64,000 bases of DNA. Origin: Polytrichum commune (lineage: Eukaryota > Streptophyta > Polytrichopsida > Polytrichales > Polytrichaceae). Positions 1-12,500 of this stretch are shown here, piece by piece (the first letter of the stretch is position 1; each line of letters opens with the position of its first letter). The translations under genes were made by a program, and so were the position numbers. The stretch is from contig OX485803.1 in assembly GCA_950295325.1 (NCBI GenBank), forward strand, positions 3,224,001-3,288,000. The letters are read 5' to 3'. Under the pieces are notes generated by a model. That model saw nothing but the letters and a program-made list of their open reading frames with translations, was not told the origin of the DNA and did not search any database.

Positions 1-152
1 CCTATCTTTGTAATCTCAAACTGACAATGTCCCCTATCTCAAATCTTTCAACCTCTCTTTCATATTTTGGATATGATCACGTGGAAAAAAATATTCTAAT
101 AACAATTTCTTGAACTTAGAATATGTCTCCACATGACCCTTGTTGGCCTCCT

Positions 153-374
153 TGTTAGACATACATACAAGTATGTAGTTCAGTATTCTCTAAGTATTCA
201 TACGTATTAGTAGAAGTCATAGAAAGGATATGACTCTTCATATCCATTAGTCATGTCCATTCACCTCCGTCAGTCATGACTCTTCACAATGTATAAGAGG
301 AGATGAACCTCAATACAAATCAATCAAGAATCATGTATCCAACTTGTGTTTGTACCTCTCATATAAATCTTACA
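153..374 (+). repeat. Left LTR of the copia element
   Basis: 222 bp, beginning TGTTAGAC and ending CTTACA. It is preceded by target-site copy CTCCT and followed directly by TGGTATCAAAGC. It differs from the right LTR only at position 181. Confidence 0.97.
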
Positions 375-386
375 TGGTATCAAAGC
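375..386 (+). promoter_or_regulatory. Primer-binding site of the copia element
   Basis: TGGTATCAAAGC starts at the first base after the left LTR and complements the 3' end of initiator methionine tRNA, the standard primer of plant copia elements. Confidence 0.9.
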
Positions 387-806
387 ATCAAGAGGGAGGA
401 CTATCTGTCAACTCCAATTCCTTTGTTAAGAACTAGAAAAGAGCCACGATAGAGAAGTCTTACAAGTCATGGATTGTGAAGCTGGGGCGAAGCGAATGCT
501 TCAATTTGTAAGCCTAGGTATTACGTGTAAGCATGACCTTGAACAGTTGATATTGAAAATTCTCTCGGCAATAGAGTATTTTTTGTCTCTCTAAATCTCT
601 GTGTAAGCCTAGTCAGTATTGAAAGCGCACAAAGTATAGAAGTTATGTCCAATTTTGCATATCTAAGTGTCCATTTCATGGATACTTTGCTGGATCTCAC
701 CATCGTCATAAGATCCTCGGTGGGGGCGAGCACAAGGGATTTTGTCAACAATGACAATCACTGGTAATCAAATTCCCATTTTGTCAACAATAACAAAATT
801 TTAAAA

Positions 807-1535
807 ATGGCAAGTCAAGGAAGAATAGACATTAGCCATATTCCAAAGTTTGATGGAACATACTTTCACATATGGAAGCATAGGCTTACATTATTATTCA
901 AATATGAAAGGCTCTATTCAATTGTAAGTGGGATTGAGGGCAAACCTGTTCAACCCTCTGCTGTTGAAATTTTGGCCGGGGCTGTTGTACCACCTGCTAA
1001 TGGACCAGGTAGTATCATAAATTGGAAATCTGTGAAAATAGTGCTAAGGTATATTAATGGCACTTGCTCTTTTGGAATCAAATATTGCAAGAAACCAAAT
1101 GGTAATATCTTGGTAGGCTACTCCGATGCGGATTGGGCCGGTGACAAGGACACCCGACGATCTACATCAGGTTATTGTTTTCTACTTGCTGGTGCGGTCG
1201 TGTCTTGGGCTAGCAAGAAACAAACATCTGTGGCATTATCAAGTACCGAATCAGAGTACATGGCTTTATCCAAAGCTTTTGCCGAAGCCATTTGGCTTCG
1301 CCGTTTACTTCAAGACCTCGGGTTCCCTCAATCACAACTCACTTTAATATATGCCGATAATCAAAGTGCTATTGCCTTAACTGCTAACCCCAAGTTTCAT
1401 TCTCGAAGTAAGCATATTGACACTCAATACCATTTTATGAGAGACCAAATTTTAAATAAACAAATTACCTTGAAGTATGTTCCAACCATAGACATGGTTG
1501 CTGACATTTTTACAAAAAGTTTACCCCGCATATGA
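807..1535 (+). CDS. Gag-RNase H fusion ORF of the deleted copia element
   Basis: An uninterrupted 242-codon frame. Residues 1 to about 72 are the start of a copia gag (IPKFDGTYFHIWKHRLTLLF). Residues from about 74 onward are the copia RNase H domain, with the acidic residues in SDADWAG, SSTESEYMAL and YADNQSA and the C-terminal DMVADIFTK. The join is near INWKSVKIVLRY, where gag and pol of this family both carry a Trp-Lys-Ser-like stretch, so deletion through short homology is a good explanation. The frame survives the loss of roughly 3 kb. Whether the protein is made is unknown. Confidence 0.92.
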   Translation: MASQGRIDISHIPKFDGTYFHIWKHRLTLLFKYERLYSIVSGIEGKPVQPSAVEILAGAVVPPANGPGSIINWKSVKIVLRYINGTCSFGIKYCKKPNGNILVGYSDADWAGDKDTRRSTSGYCFLLAGAVVSWASKKQTSVALSSTESEYMALSKAFAEAIWLRRLLQDLGFPQSQLTLIYADNQSAIALTANPKFHSRSKHIDTQYHFMRDQILNKQITLKYVPTIDMVADIFTKSLPRI

Positions 1536-1891
1536 CATTTAATGTGTATGCAAAATCTTGGCATCCAATCATATATTCAAGACGATCACCTCACCACGAC
1601 CGAGACCATGACGCCTCCGAACACTTCAAGTCTCCACCCTCAAGCCTCCTTGGCTTATGTGGGAGCTTCTGATTCATGGCCCTGTTCCTTTGGAGTGGGA
1701 GCACACATGACAGAGTTCAAATCCGCAGTCTCAAGACCATGACCTTGCAAATCAAAAGCATAGCTGAAAACTACACCCAACTTTCATCAAATTCTCAACA
1801 TACGAAGTTTGATACAAAGAATGATGTTCAAAGGATTGAAAGCCAATCATTGAAGAAATTACTTACTTAGTGACTACTGAACTAGTGGGAG

Positions 1892-2113
1892 TGTTAGACA
1901 TACATACAAGTATGTAGTTTAGTATTCTCTAAGTATTCATACGTATTAGTAGAAGTCATAGAAAGGATATGACTCTTCATATCCATTAGTCATGTCCATT
2001 CACCTCCGTCAGTCATGACTCTTCACAATGTATAAGAGGAGATGAACCTCAATACAAATCAATCAAGAATCATGTATCCAACTTGTGTTTGTACCTCTCA
2101 TATAAATCTTACA
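1892..2113 (+). repeat. Right LTR of the copia element
   Basis: 222 bp, matching 153-374 except T at 1920. It is preceded by a purine-rich tract (AGTGGGAG) and followed by the second CTCCT target copy at 2114-2118. Confidence 0.97.
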
Positions 2114-2672
2114 CTCCTCTTTGTCAGCCTTAACACGAGTCCACCAAAGATGGGCTCGTTCTCTCAACAAAAAAGAAACTACTTTCACTTTATCTTTTTG
2201 TAAAAGCTCTCCCTCGAACAAATTTTCTACCGTTCCTAAAAACAATTGAATTGCCTTTGGTTTGAGATTATCTCCACCAAAGAAAATAGACGGTTGCATG
2301 CTCTTACGGATGTCGTGCAAGAGATTATTTTTACATATCTTTCTTCCCTTTTTTTGTTTTTTTCGTGTCCTTCGATTTATTGGTTTGATGAAGAGGAAGG
2401 ACTTTTCGAGGAAGAAGGAAATATAGCTTTCAATTTTTTCTTTTCCCGATTATATGTATGTTTCTCCATAGCCATAACGACGGCTTGGGAGATTGCATCG
2501 AGAATTGGTTTAGACAATGGCTCAAGGTTGGGAACCTTGCCACTTTGGTTTTTCTCAAGGGGAGCACTACCAAATGAAACCATAGTGCTCCATAAAATAA
2601 TAATAATAATAAAATCACAACACTATAAAAAATACACAAATACAACTCAACACAATACAATTCAACAAAACG

Positions 2673-2687
2673 ACACTCTGATACCAA
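2673..2687 (-). promoter_or_regulatory. Primer-binding site of the gypsy element
   Basis: The minus strand reads TTTGGTATCAGAGTG, the usual plant primer-binding site complementary to the 3' end of initiator methionine tRNA. It sits directly after the LTR ending at 2691 and before gag, which fixes the orientation of the element. Confidence 0.8.
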
Positions 2688-2690
2688 ATT

Positions 2691-3016
2691 TGTAACGTAC
2701 CTCGTTAATTTGTTCACAAACAATAAACAAACATTTATTGACAAAAGGCTCATCTCCCAACCTGGAGACACACACAAAACATAACATGTGTTCGCGTTCC
2801 CCCGAGCCCTATCTATACATAGGATCCATAAGATATCTTTAAAAGTCTCAAGCCTTTCTATACATAGATTGGAGTCTCCTTATCTATATGCTTATATCAC
2901 TTTCACTTTGCATTACATAGATAAGAGTCATCCAACTTCTCGTCCCTCGACTTCCCATTCATCAACGGTTCTTAGTCTTGGACATTCATCCATGTGATTT
3001 ATTTCCATCCTCAACA
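2691..3016 (-). mobile_element. 5' LTR of the Ty3/gypsy element
   Basis: Read on the minus strand, this 326-bp segment begins TGTTGAGGATGG at 3016 and ends CGTTACA at 2691, so it has TG...CA LTR termini. A few bases downstream lies a Met-tRNA-type primer-binding site, and gag follows, as expected for a 5' LTR. The partner LTR is outside the window, so the left boundary of the element and its target duplication cannot be seen. Confidence 0.7.
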
Positions 3017-3133
3017 ATACATTTCTCAATTAGTCCATTACAGGTGTCCAGGAATCGAAATCAACATATGTATCTATTTTCTACAATCTACGAAGATGGT
3101 AGCGGTTAAGTTTGCATTGATAGATTTTTAACC

Positions 3134-3362
3134 ATCTACGATGTTTATGATATGTAGTGTCACTTACTATTTGGAATTATGCATTGCTATAACATTTTAT
3201 TTATAATGTAAGTTTTTCCTAAGTAAAAAACTATATTGTTCTATAATTTGTAAACAACCAATTTGACCTTTGTTGGTAAAAAAAAACTACATCTATAAGA
3301 AAAATCTCTTAACACAATGCAAGTCCTAATAGTGGGTGACATTAAATACCACAAATGATGTA
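3134..3362. repeat. Decayed MITE-like repeat related to the copy at 56210
   Basis: Shares with 56210-56427 the string GTGTCACTTACTATTTGGAA near its left end, an internal match around TTGGTAAAAAA, and a degraded inverted counterpart at its right end (GTGGGTGACATTAAATACC). The inverted ends are too eroded to give exact borders. Confidence 0.5.
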
Positions 3363-5560
3363 GTGGACAAAAACCAATGAGGGGTTGATCACACTGGCCA
3401 CTTCTGGCACCATATGTCAGCATCTCCCGCTGTAATGGTGTGAAAAGTGGTGCACCAACATGTATTTCTGAACATAATCACCAACAATTTCACGGCTGGA
3501 ACCGGCCGTAAAGTTTGGTGTGATCGGGGCCTGAGAAGACCCTGCAAATCACTTACCGATTGCAGACTAATGTTTTCACAATCAACACTCTCATAGCACC
3601 GGATCTTACCTTTGTCCAGGTAAGTTCTTGCAAACTCGAAAGACTCAAAAGGGAGCTGCCCTGGCACCGTGGAAAACTTCCACTGATTAAATTTTTGCTT
3701 TGACAGGCTCATGCAGAGTCACTGGAGGTTGTCAAGTGGAGTGCATGAGAGTTATGAGCACGGGTCCACGAACTGTCAGGATTTGAGCTCATTAGAACCA
3801 AAATACCTAACTTTTGCTAAGGTATGGTGTGACTTGTTCAGGTTTTTTCATGTTATCCAACTTCTACCAACTAGACTTACACAACAAATCTTGTGTTGCA
3901 TTAGCATATATATAATAAAGCAACGGAAAAAATGGAACTGAAAATTAGACCTCCGTTGATTTAGTTATGGTTATTCGGAGTGCATGTCTGTTGATTTGTG
4001 AACATACTACATAGGTTCTCCCAATTGTGTTCGCTATTGATTGTGGAGTAATTTATAAAATTTGAAAACATGATTCAATCCATTTAAACATGTATATTTA
4101 TGGTGCTTGCTCTTTGATCATGACCTAACCACATCCCAATCAAATATAGAGGTCTGATTAAGGGAAGGAACCGAATAACAACTACATATCTTATAAGTTG
4201 ACAGTTCATTGAGACTCCGTGGCAAGTTATTTCTGCTAGGTTTTGGTATTTCAACCACAAAGGTTATATTGTCACTTCAAGAACACATGCAAGTTAGTAA
4301 ATGGCTTATGGACACAAAAATTTGACATAACCTAATCATTGTGATTGGCTTAGCCCCTTCTCAATGTCTTGACTTCATCATATTATCTTGTATGGTCAAA
4401 AATCTCTCTCTCTCTCTCATGCTCATGTGGCATTTTTGTAGGAGATTAGAATGGTCCAATTCAAAGTGGTCAGGCAACATTTTTAAGTTTTTTGACACTG
4501 CAAAAAATATTGACTTCCATAGCAAAACATGGAAGTTTGGAAAAAGCTACATGGAGCCTCTTTATATACTAAATACTGATGGATGCCAAGAACAATTCCT
4601 CCAGTAATTGGGATATGATTGTTTCCCTATACCACTTAATAGGAAGCGTATGATTAAAAGAATGACCACATAAGACCACATATCTTATTTTTCTTCCATT
4701 GGATGGTTTTATAATCTATGTACATGGGAGACTCTATATCCATATTCATAGATTTTATAACCTTTTAGGGGAAAAGATTTAGTGGGAAGATAATACAACT
4801 TTGTAAGTTAGTGAATAGTATGAGAATACCAATGTTAATAATCAAGTCATAATAAGGTGATTTATGGTCAATTGCTACTTATAGTTGGTGCAAAGTGTAC
4901 AAATCAATTCAACACTGCTACTAGTAAACTAGACTACTGTGATGGCGTTCAAGGTGGTTACAGTCATGGCAATCCTATGCAGTTAGACCTTTGGAGTATC
5001 AAAGTCTAACTTCCATCCCAATCAAGTGGACTTTGTGACTGACACCTACCTAAGAAAATGGTGTAAGATATTGCAAGTTGAGTTCATACTCCTCAAGCAC
5101 GAGGATAAAAACTTGATACATATATATACATAGGTGAAAAGACTCTTCGTTTTGTCCATACCTATCATATATTCTCAAAACTAAACACCGTATGATATTT
5201 AAAGGTCACACCAACATTTTTAAATATTAAGGATTGAATTTCATTGGCCATAACATTGCTTAGCTAAAGAGATGTGTTCATGGGCCCCCTAATAAATTCG
5301 AGAATAAAGCCTTCGAATGCTAGAATCCTAGTGCTTCAAAATGAATTTGAAGTCAAGGCAGATGAACACGACTCATCAGATGAGTAATGTTATGGCAACA
5401 TGATGTCAACATATGACTTCCTTTAGGCAATGATATAGCAAGAGGTCACATATGTATTATACCATTTACCTTCATCCATCTTTGAAGTTTACCCTTGATC
5501 TCTAGTCATAGTTTCAAATGTAAGCTTTGTGTGTGTACTCAACTGATGTTTGGAATCTTA
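3363..5560. other. Intergenic, no gene recognised
   Basis: AT-rich DNA with only short open frames that lack recognisable domains or a splice pattern. A short CT microsatellite is at about 4404-4420. I see no RNA gene or complete mobile element. Confidence 0.6.
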
Positions 5561-5817
5561 TGGCCTTATCAACTAAAATGAGCCAATTGGGCCATTATGA
5601 GACAATCCGTACTGTCACAATTGATGAGATCTTTCATATTATAATTGATTATTTGCATGGTTTTATAAACATGTGTGGGTGTATTGGAATGGTTGAGTTG
5701 TATTTTAAAAACCCTCAACAAGTATTCTTTTGTACCAACTAGCAATCATTACGTTCCCATCACGTTCCCTACATAAAATTGAGTGGACCAATTGGCTCAT
5801 TTTAGTTGATAAGGCCA
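5561..5817. repeat. Foldback/MITE-like element with 34-bp inverted ends
   Basis: The left arm 5561-5594 (starting TGGCCTTATCAACTAAAATG) is the near-perfect reverse complement of 5784-5817. About 190 bp lie between, with no coding capacity. The right half and flank (5680-5850) resemble 61880-62035, so the sequence is dispersed. No clear target duplication was found. Confidence 0.7.
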
Positions 5818-8800
5818 TTTTGATCATGGTGTATGAAGTTGTAATCAACGAGTACACTAGAGTTGACATGCATGATCGTTAAGGTAAGTTGCCTAGTTGG
5901 TTAGTTATCTTATATATACACCTATATTTGAGTGGTGTGGTAAGTGTGTGAGGAATCTAAGAATGTTGGACTACGTGCTAAAACATTGTTAACTATTATG
6001 AGTTTAGCAATGGTAGTCAACATAATCAAGGATCATAATTCCTATGCTTTAAGAATCATAAATAGAATATTCATGTTGAGAATGACACATTTAAAATGTC
6101 ACTTCACTAAGAGCTATGAATAGTATGAACAAAAACGGATATAACCGTGGGATGTCCCAACTTAAAACTTAATTCTCATGGCCACATGAACGAACACATA
6201 CTGCTTAATAATGTTATGCAGGTATACATATTGAAGCATGTGAATTTAGTGTATATACTGAAATTGGCAGTCCTCTAATCTATAGAATGGGAATGGCTAT
6301 CTTAGAGCTGCCCAGTGGGACCCAAGATCTAGTGAGAGTGTCAATATAATAGTGCAAGTGCCATGAGGAGAAAGGTCATAAATACCCTCAGGTGACCCAT
6401 ACTCAAAAGCAGCCAAACTTCGCCCCCTTTTTTCCTGTGGCAGCTTGAGACCTGGCCTCCACTGGGTCCCTCTGTGAAAGAAATCTCACACATTATTCCT
6501 GAGAATGTGGTCAATTTGTGTTACGGTTTCTCAAAGTGTAGGTTAAGTTAAGTTAAGTTACCTTCACAGGGAAGCAATAGGAATGGTGACGTGGATGGTG
6601 GTGCATACTCAAGGAAAGGTGGTGTTGATCAAGCCTGAAAGAATGTGCATACTTACTGTAACTTATTACCCCGTATCACTAATTATTGTGTTGGCCTGTG
6701 CTTCTCAGAAATAGTTCGCCATTGGGAGGCAGGCTCTCTACCCTACCGACCTCTGCACAAAGTTTCAGGCCATAGTATCATTTTTTGCATCACAGGGCCA
6801 TCATTCAACAAACTCCAGACATCCGGTTTCGATATTCGTTGGGGGTTTGGACTTGTGAAAAACGTTGAAGCTATCCAATGTAGGAAGGAGAGAGAGGGAA
6901 TTATCATGTACGAGCGTAACTCTCATCCAGTTAACTTAAAACTTGAGCCTCGTAGGTTTGTGCCCAATTCATCTTGAATGATTTGCACTAGATCAATTCA
7001 TAATCTTTAAAACTATTTTCAACGTCTATTTGAATAAAAACAATAAATTCATGTTGCGTGCTATTTTAGGGGAATGATAGATATGCTTGTATGACACGAT
7101 TCCATCTCTCATCCAATGCATGCTTTCCAAATCACATTAGATTGTAATTTGCATAAATATTCCAACATCATTTTCTTTCCTTATTCGAATGTGAACAACA
7201 TATTTCTTTCAACCTACTTTTGAGGCGAGGGAGTAAGGAACTGTCAACTATTGTGTAGAAGCCAACTTTGGAGTAGAATCTCGTTTTAAGGGTTCTCACC
7301 TTGGCTACAAGCCACGTGGATTTGAGGTTGCACGTTTGTAAGTTAATGTCTATGTGCTCATCGTGTAAGTACTTGAAGTTGGCATGTTTGTTATGCAAGG
7401 TGTATCATTCCTCTTCCCCCCCCCCTTCTAGGAGTTGATGATAACTACAACACTCCACCTCAAAGGTATCCAAAGTCAAGCCAATAGGATGTGCACCCAA
7501 ATGAATTTGTCCCCACTCAAATTGGTTGTAAGTGGGTGCTCACTAGAGTTGGAGGAAGTACTCCCATTTGCACCCATGCGATAGTACTTAGTTGTTTTAT
7601 GTGAATAAGGCCAAATAACAAATTACACATGACCTTGCAAACACCACCGTTGCAAATCCTTGTAACTTTCTTTCACTTCCTTTGGGAGAATACAAAAATT
7701 GAAGGAGAAGTAGAACTTGAACCCCGATATAATAAAATGTATAGTCTTATTTCTAGGTACCAACATGATCAGTTCCTATAATTGATGTAAATATTAATGA
7801 GTTGACATTCCAATTTTATGATGAAGTCACTAACATGTTTGAGAGTCATCTTCCCACCTTTCTATGGGCAATTATCCACATGTTGGTCCAAATTCACATG
7901 CAAGTTGCACTTCACCTCCATGGTTCACATGGTTAAACAACTTGGCAATCAATAGGAGATTTTGTTTTTTCTCCACTCTTATTGACCCCATCTCCATGTC
8001 ACAGAGACCCCATACACTGCAATAATTAACTACCGGGTTGACATCCACAGCCCAAAACCCGTAGATCTGAAAAGCATGATAAAACATGGCTTGGCATCAA
8101 GTGCATTCCAAAAACCAAAGTGTGATCATCACGATAATGGCCCCATGGATTGGGAGAATTAGAATATACATTTCTTGTGTGATTCTTGAAGTTGGTAATT
8201 ACCTTGTTTCTCATTGCTTTCTTCCTTGCACTTAGGCCCTGGCAAAGAAGCAAGCTTGGCTTCTCCGTGCTTGTAGTGGCAGTGGGCATGGAAGCCAAAG
8301 GTGTAACTTCGGAACCAACTCCAAGTGGGTGCTGATGAGATCAGAGTCATCAGCTGGTAAAGTACAAGGCAAGGCAACATAGGCAAGGCAGTTTAGACAG
8401 GGTTATAAAGGTCAAGGTAAGATTAAACATCGGATGTACCACTTAGGCCGAAAGATATTCAAGTTCTATACTATTCTTGAAGCTAGAATGATTAGAAAGA
8501 GCCCAACGTCCTTACATGACATGTTCATGGAGAATGCTCATAAGCTTAGCTAACTTATGTCGGATAGGTACCAACTCTTTAGGAAAGTGGGCCAGTTGCC
8601 AAGTTTTTATGCTTCATTTGTGCCAAAAAGCAAGAAAGACTACGAGTGCCAGGTGACTCCGGTGGAATTTCTCATAACTTACTACACTTCGGTGCTTCCC
8701 CGCGCGGGCCCCCCGGGGGGACTTTATATTTACTGTGGAAGGTGATGAAGTGGAGGTTAGTTGCTCCCTCCGCGGTTGTAGTGGCGATGGGGATGCAGCT

Positions 8801-8948
8801 TGGATCACTTAGGTGATGACCACCAAGTTGGATTCCCCGGCGGGAGGGCAGGGCAGGAGAGGAGAGGAGAGGTCCAGCCCAGCCCAGCCCAGCCAAGCCT
8901 GCAAGGTGAGGGGGATCAGTGGGTGGGGTGCAATATTGTAGCTTAGCG
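5818..8948. other. Intergenic region upstream of the MADS gene
   Basis: No convincing gene. It holds a short tandem TTAAG tract near 6541-6560. The 8.0-8.9 kb portion becomes GC-richer towards the MADS leader and may contain the promoter, but I cannot place a TATA box or transcription start. Confidence 0.5.
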
Positions 8949-8987
8949 CTCTCTCTCTCTCTCTTTCTTTCTCTCTCTCTCTCTCTG
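8949..8987 (+). repeat. CT/GA microsatellite in the MADS leader region
   Basis: About 39 bp of nearly pure CT dinucleotides with two TTTC interruptions, roughly 575 bp upstream of the MADS start codon. Such tracts are common in plant 5' leaders and are known targets of GAGA-binding BPC proteins. A regulatory role here is inference. Confidence 0.85.
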
Positions 8988-9563
8988 AGTTGTGCCGCTC
9001 CTGGTCGCAGACAAGCACAAACAAACCCACCTCACCTGCGGACTTTGGCAAGCCCTTGCTCTTTGCCTTTCCGAATATCCTTTGAATTGTGGAAGCAGTG
9101 ACAACAGCCCTCTCCAGCAAGCGGCAGCACCAGCAACAGAATAACAACGCAACCTTCCTATTGAGCTGCACCGCAATTGTTGTTGTTTCAGCTGGGTGGT
9201 GGGTGGGGTGAGATTATCGGTTTGGGGATGGGATCTAGAGCCCGGGGAAAACAGCATGAGATCAGTAGCAGGTCAGAGGTGCAGGAGGGCTACGCAGACA
9301 TCGCATCAGCAGCAGCATCCGGTGGTGATGATGATGGGCACATCATCAGCAGCAGCAATGATCGGTTGTGAGAGGAGCGAGGGTGGGATTTGGGGATGAT
9401 GGTTTAGCATCGGCACGAGTGGTTAGAAGAAAAAGTGAATCTTCAAAGGGTGAAAGTGCAAGGGCAAGGCAGTCGGTCTGGTGTTGGAAAATCAGAGGCG
9501 TTTTTGTTAATTCGTACTAGGTTTGTTGGTAAGTAGCTGTGTGTGGGAGAGTGAGGAATCATC

Positions 9564-12500
9564 ATGGGCAGGGTTAAGTTAGAGATCAAGAAGATTGAGA
9601 ACCCCACAAACCGGCAGGTGACGTATTCCAAGAGGCGAAATGGGCTCATCAAGAAGGCGTATGAGCTGTCCGTGTTGTGCGATATCGACATCGCGCTCAT
9701 TATGTTCTCGCCCTCGGGCAAGCTCACGCAATACAGCAATTGCAGGTAACTAAAACTAGCGGGCTCCAGGAATGCCACTAGTTTGCGCTAGATAGTTAGT
9801 GGAGATGAATCATCAAAGATGGAGAAGGAGGAAAAGGAGGAATCACCGAAAAGCATGATGCGGCCCATCTGTGCACACATCAAGACACGGTGTGAGAATT
9901 TGGAAGTCGGGGTTGGTGCCAGTGGATCAAATCGAGTTTCGGTTTGGAACGAGTGTTCGTGGGAGAAAGTATTCTTTTCTGCGCCGAGGGATGAAACATG
10001 CTTCTGCGTGATATGATTGAAATTTATACTTACTCGTTTCCACCCTAGTTTCGTGTTAGTCGTGTCGGTTGTCATCATGTGATAGAAAGCGCCATCTGAA
10101 GTCATATGATCAGTTCCTAGATCCGACGGAGCGGTGCAGTCTAGCAAAAGTGAATCTGACCTAAAATGCAAGGGTCTTGGGAAGTGGGTGCGTTGACACC
10201 CTATTAATAGGATCTAGAAGGTTTTTCCCTTGGTTCGAAAACTGTCGGGGCACTAAGGTGAGCGTCTCGCTTTTTTTTTGCAGTATTGAAGATGTCATCG
10301 GTCGGTTTGCTAATTTGCCCATGCACGAGCGAAACAAGAGGTGTGGATAGCCTCTCCCTTTGTGCCTTCTCTTAATAATAATCCATCCAATCTATTTTTT
10401 TGACGACTTTCTGAGACACTTGCGCAAATCTCAGGCTCAGAATCTCGAGGTTTTCTGAATGCCAATTGCAATGAGTTTAGGAGGTGTGTCAATCTTGAGG
10501 TTGCGTTCATTTGTCTTACTGTGTTCCTAGATAATTGATGTTCAATAGTCTAGTGCCGATAGTCTATGTAGTTCTTGAAGTTTCTTTTGATCTGAAGTTA
10601 CAGTCCTGCGTCAACATTCTCATAAGCAATTGTTTCCCTGTGTCTCTGTTGCCATTCCGACCCGATGATTGCTCTCAGGAAGATCGAGAATCTCGAGGTT
10701 AGCTTCTACATTATTGTTAAACCCTTCCTCTTTTAACCTCAGTAGCAAGTTGTAGGGATGAGGAATTTGCAAGCGGTTTCAGTGTAGTCTGTTTGTCAAC
10801 ATTAGGAATGGTATCAATTAGTCAGGATATGAGCCTGATTCGAGCATATGGTATGATCGCAGTATCTCCACAAGGCACTGAAGAAGCTTGCAGGAGATAA
10901 AGATCTGGCCTCCACTCAGCTGATATCTGGAAGGTTAGAAGTCTTTAATACACAATGCCATCTTCATCTTCAACAGTTTTCATGCACGGAACTGCAAAAT
11001 GCGGTATGCCCATTTGGTATTTAGTAGAGACCTAATAACATTCTCTTACAATGTCTTGAGTCACAATCCTTATGATTCTGGAGTATCATCTGCAATGTAT
11101 TAACTTGAGCTAGGGCTTGGGGGTTGGATTGTGCGTCTGGACAACAGCAAGAGTTACGAAGTTGGGGTAAGTTTTTCAGGCCTTTGTTACTCACCATCTT
11201 AATTGCTCTCATCATAAGTTGATTTAGCCGAAGCGAGCAGAATTGAGTTTCTTGCTATTGAATACTGTAGCAGGATGCTGGACACCTGGATTCTTGTTGT
11301 ATTATAATTCTCCAATGAAACTTGTTTGGAGGTTCTGAACCTAGGTGCGTAACGTAATTCATGCTGGTGGCCTTTGAGCAGTTGTTGCAAGAGGAGTTAA
11401 AAAAGTCACAACAGGAGAAAGAGTTGGTGCAACAAAGAGCAAGGTGCGTATTTTACTCGGCCTAAGTTGTTTTACACACATGCCAACCTCAAGGTAGACA
11501 TCCGCAAAATATGATTTCAATGGTTTTGAAACATCGACTGGTATTGTACTAGGTTGTATTTGGCGGACGAGCAACTTCTGCAAAGTGTAAGCTCCGTTCA
11601 GCAACTGGCGAACATGGAAACCGAACTGGAGCAAGCCCTGGAGCGAGTGCGTGCAAGAAAGGTAAGTCAGGCAACGACTTAGTGCATGACACAGTTTCTG
11701 TTGTCTAAATGCAATTTGTTCAGAATTCCAATCTGCCAGATTTCTGTTTGCCCTAATTCAATATCAGTCTAAAGTATGGGGGCTTGATTTTCAGACATAT
11801 GTGAGCAGTGCTTACCAGGCTGCAAGCGCGATGCAAAGACAGGTGCATTAATTTTTCCTCCCAATTCCCTTTGAACTGACGCTGTGAGTCTCATGAATAT
11901 TCATGCAAAACAATTGTCACCAAGCTTGGAGTTTCTTCGAGATAGAAGTAAGATGTTCGGTGGCCCGTATAAGACACATGATGTCTAACTAGGGAAAAGT
12001 TTTTGTCCTGCAGCAACATGAATTTCTGGGCAACAGTTATCAGCAGGTGTGTAAATTGTAAACCGCAAGCCTTGAGCACTGTCACCATTTCTGTCCCAGA
12101 TTTGTTGTCGGATGGGCAGTTTGCAATGCATACTAGTGGCTTTTGTTGTGGACTTTTAGGGTTACCTGAATAGCATAGCATATCATAGCATGATGAACTT
12201 TGGGCTGCCGGCATGGATCGTTTGTAGATGATGGCAATTCGTCAACAACAGCAACACCAGGGAAACATGGCAGGGACACCATCACCATTTTTGCAATGGA
12301 GTATGCCTGAGCGAGGGGAAGCAATCCTTCAAGACTTTATGGATCAGCAAACCAACAATTCTCAAGCACTTGTGCCTGCACAAATGACAAGGTACCTAAA
12401 CTCAGTCATCAGCACCTGGGAGTTTGGTGAGTAGATAGGTAGGTATAAGGGAAATAATGAATACAAGAAAACATGAAATGCGACTCCGATGTCGCCATTC

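Larger units (their letters stand above)
153..2113 (+). mobile_element. Young, internally deleted Ty1/copia retrotransposon
   Basis: A complete element with two 222-bp LTRs (153-374 and 1892-2113), a primer-binding site directly after the left LTR, a purine-rich tract (1881-1891) directly before the right LTR, and a 5-bp target duplication CTCCT (148-152 and 2114-2118). By direct comparison the LTRs differ at one position only (C181 versus T1920), so the insertion is recent. At 1.96 kb it is far shorter than an autonomous copia element (about 4.5-5 kb): protease, integrase and reverse transcriptase are missing. It sits inside the minus-strand gypsy gag. It would need enzymes from a full-length relative to move. 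Confidence 0.97.
1..2583 (-). pseudogene. Ty3/gypsy gag, broken and interrupted
   Basis: Reading leftwards from an ATG at 2583, this resembles a plant Ty3/gypsy gag. The N-terminal frame (2583-2377) is followed after a frame change by 2320-2114, which has the gag core FLLRERAHLWWTRVKADKEE. After the copia insertion the same frame resumes at 152 with a capsid segment (SKFKKLLLEYFFPRDHIQNM, then KERLKDLR) and meets a TAG at 34-36 where the family normally has Gln before GT-S-V. So it carries at least one frameshift, one nonsense codon compatible with CAG to TAG, and a 1.96-kb insertion. Gag normally forms the particle packaging retrotransposon RNA; this copy cannot encode one. Pol would lie beyond the left edge. 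Assignment rests on motif memory, not a search. Confidence 0.75.

Noticed and set aside
2246-2777. Plus- and minus-strand frames of 115-149 codons around the gypsy LTR
   Set aside because: They run across LTR, primer-binding site and gag antisense; only the minus-strand gag frames match a protein family.
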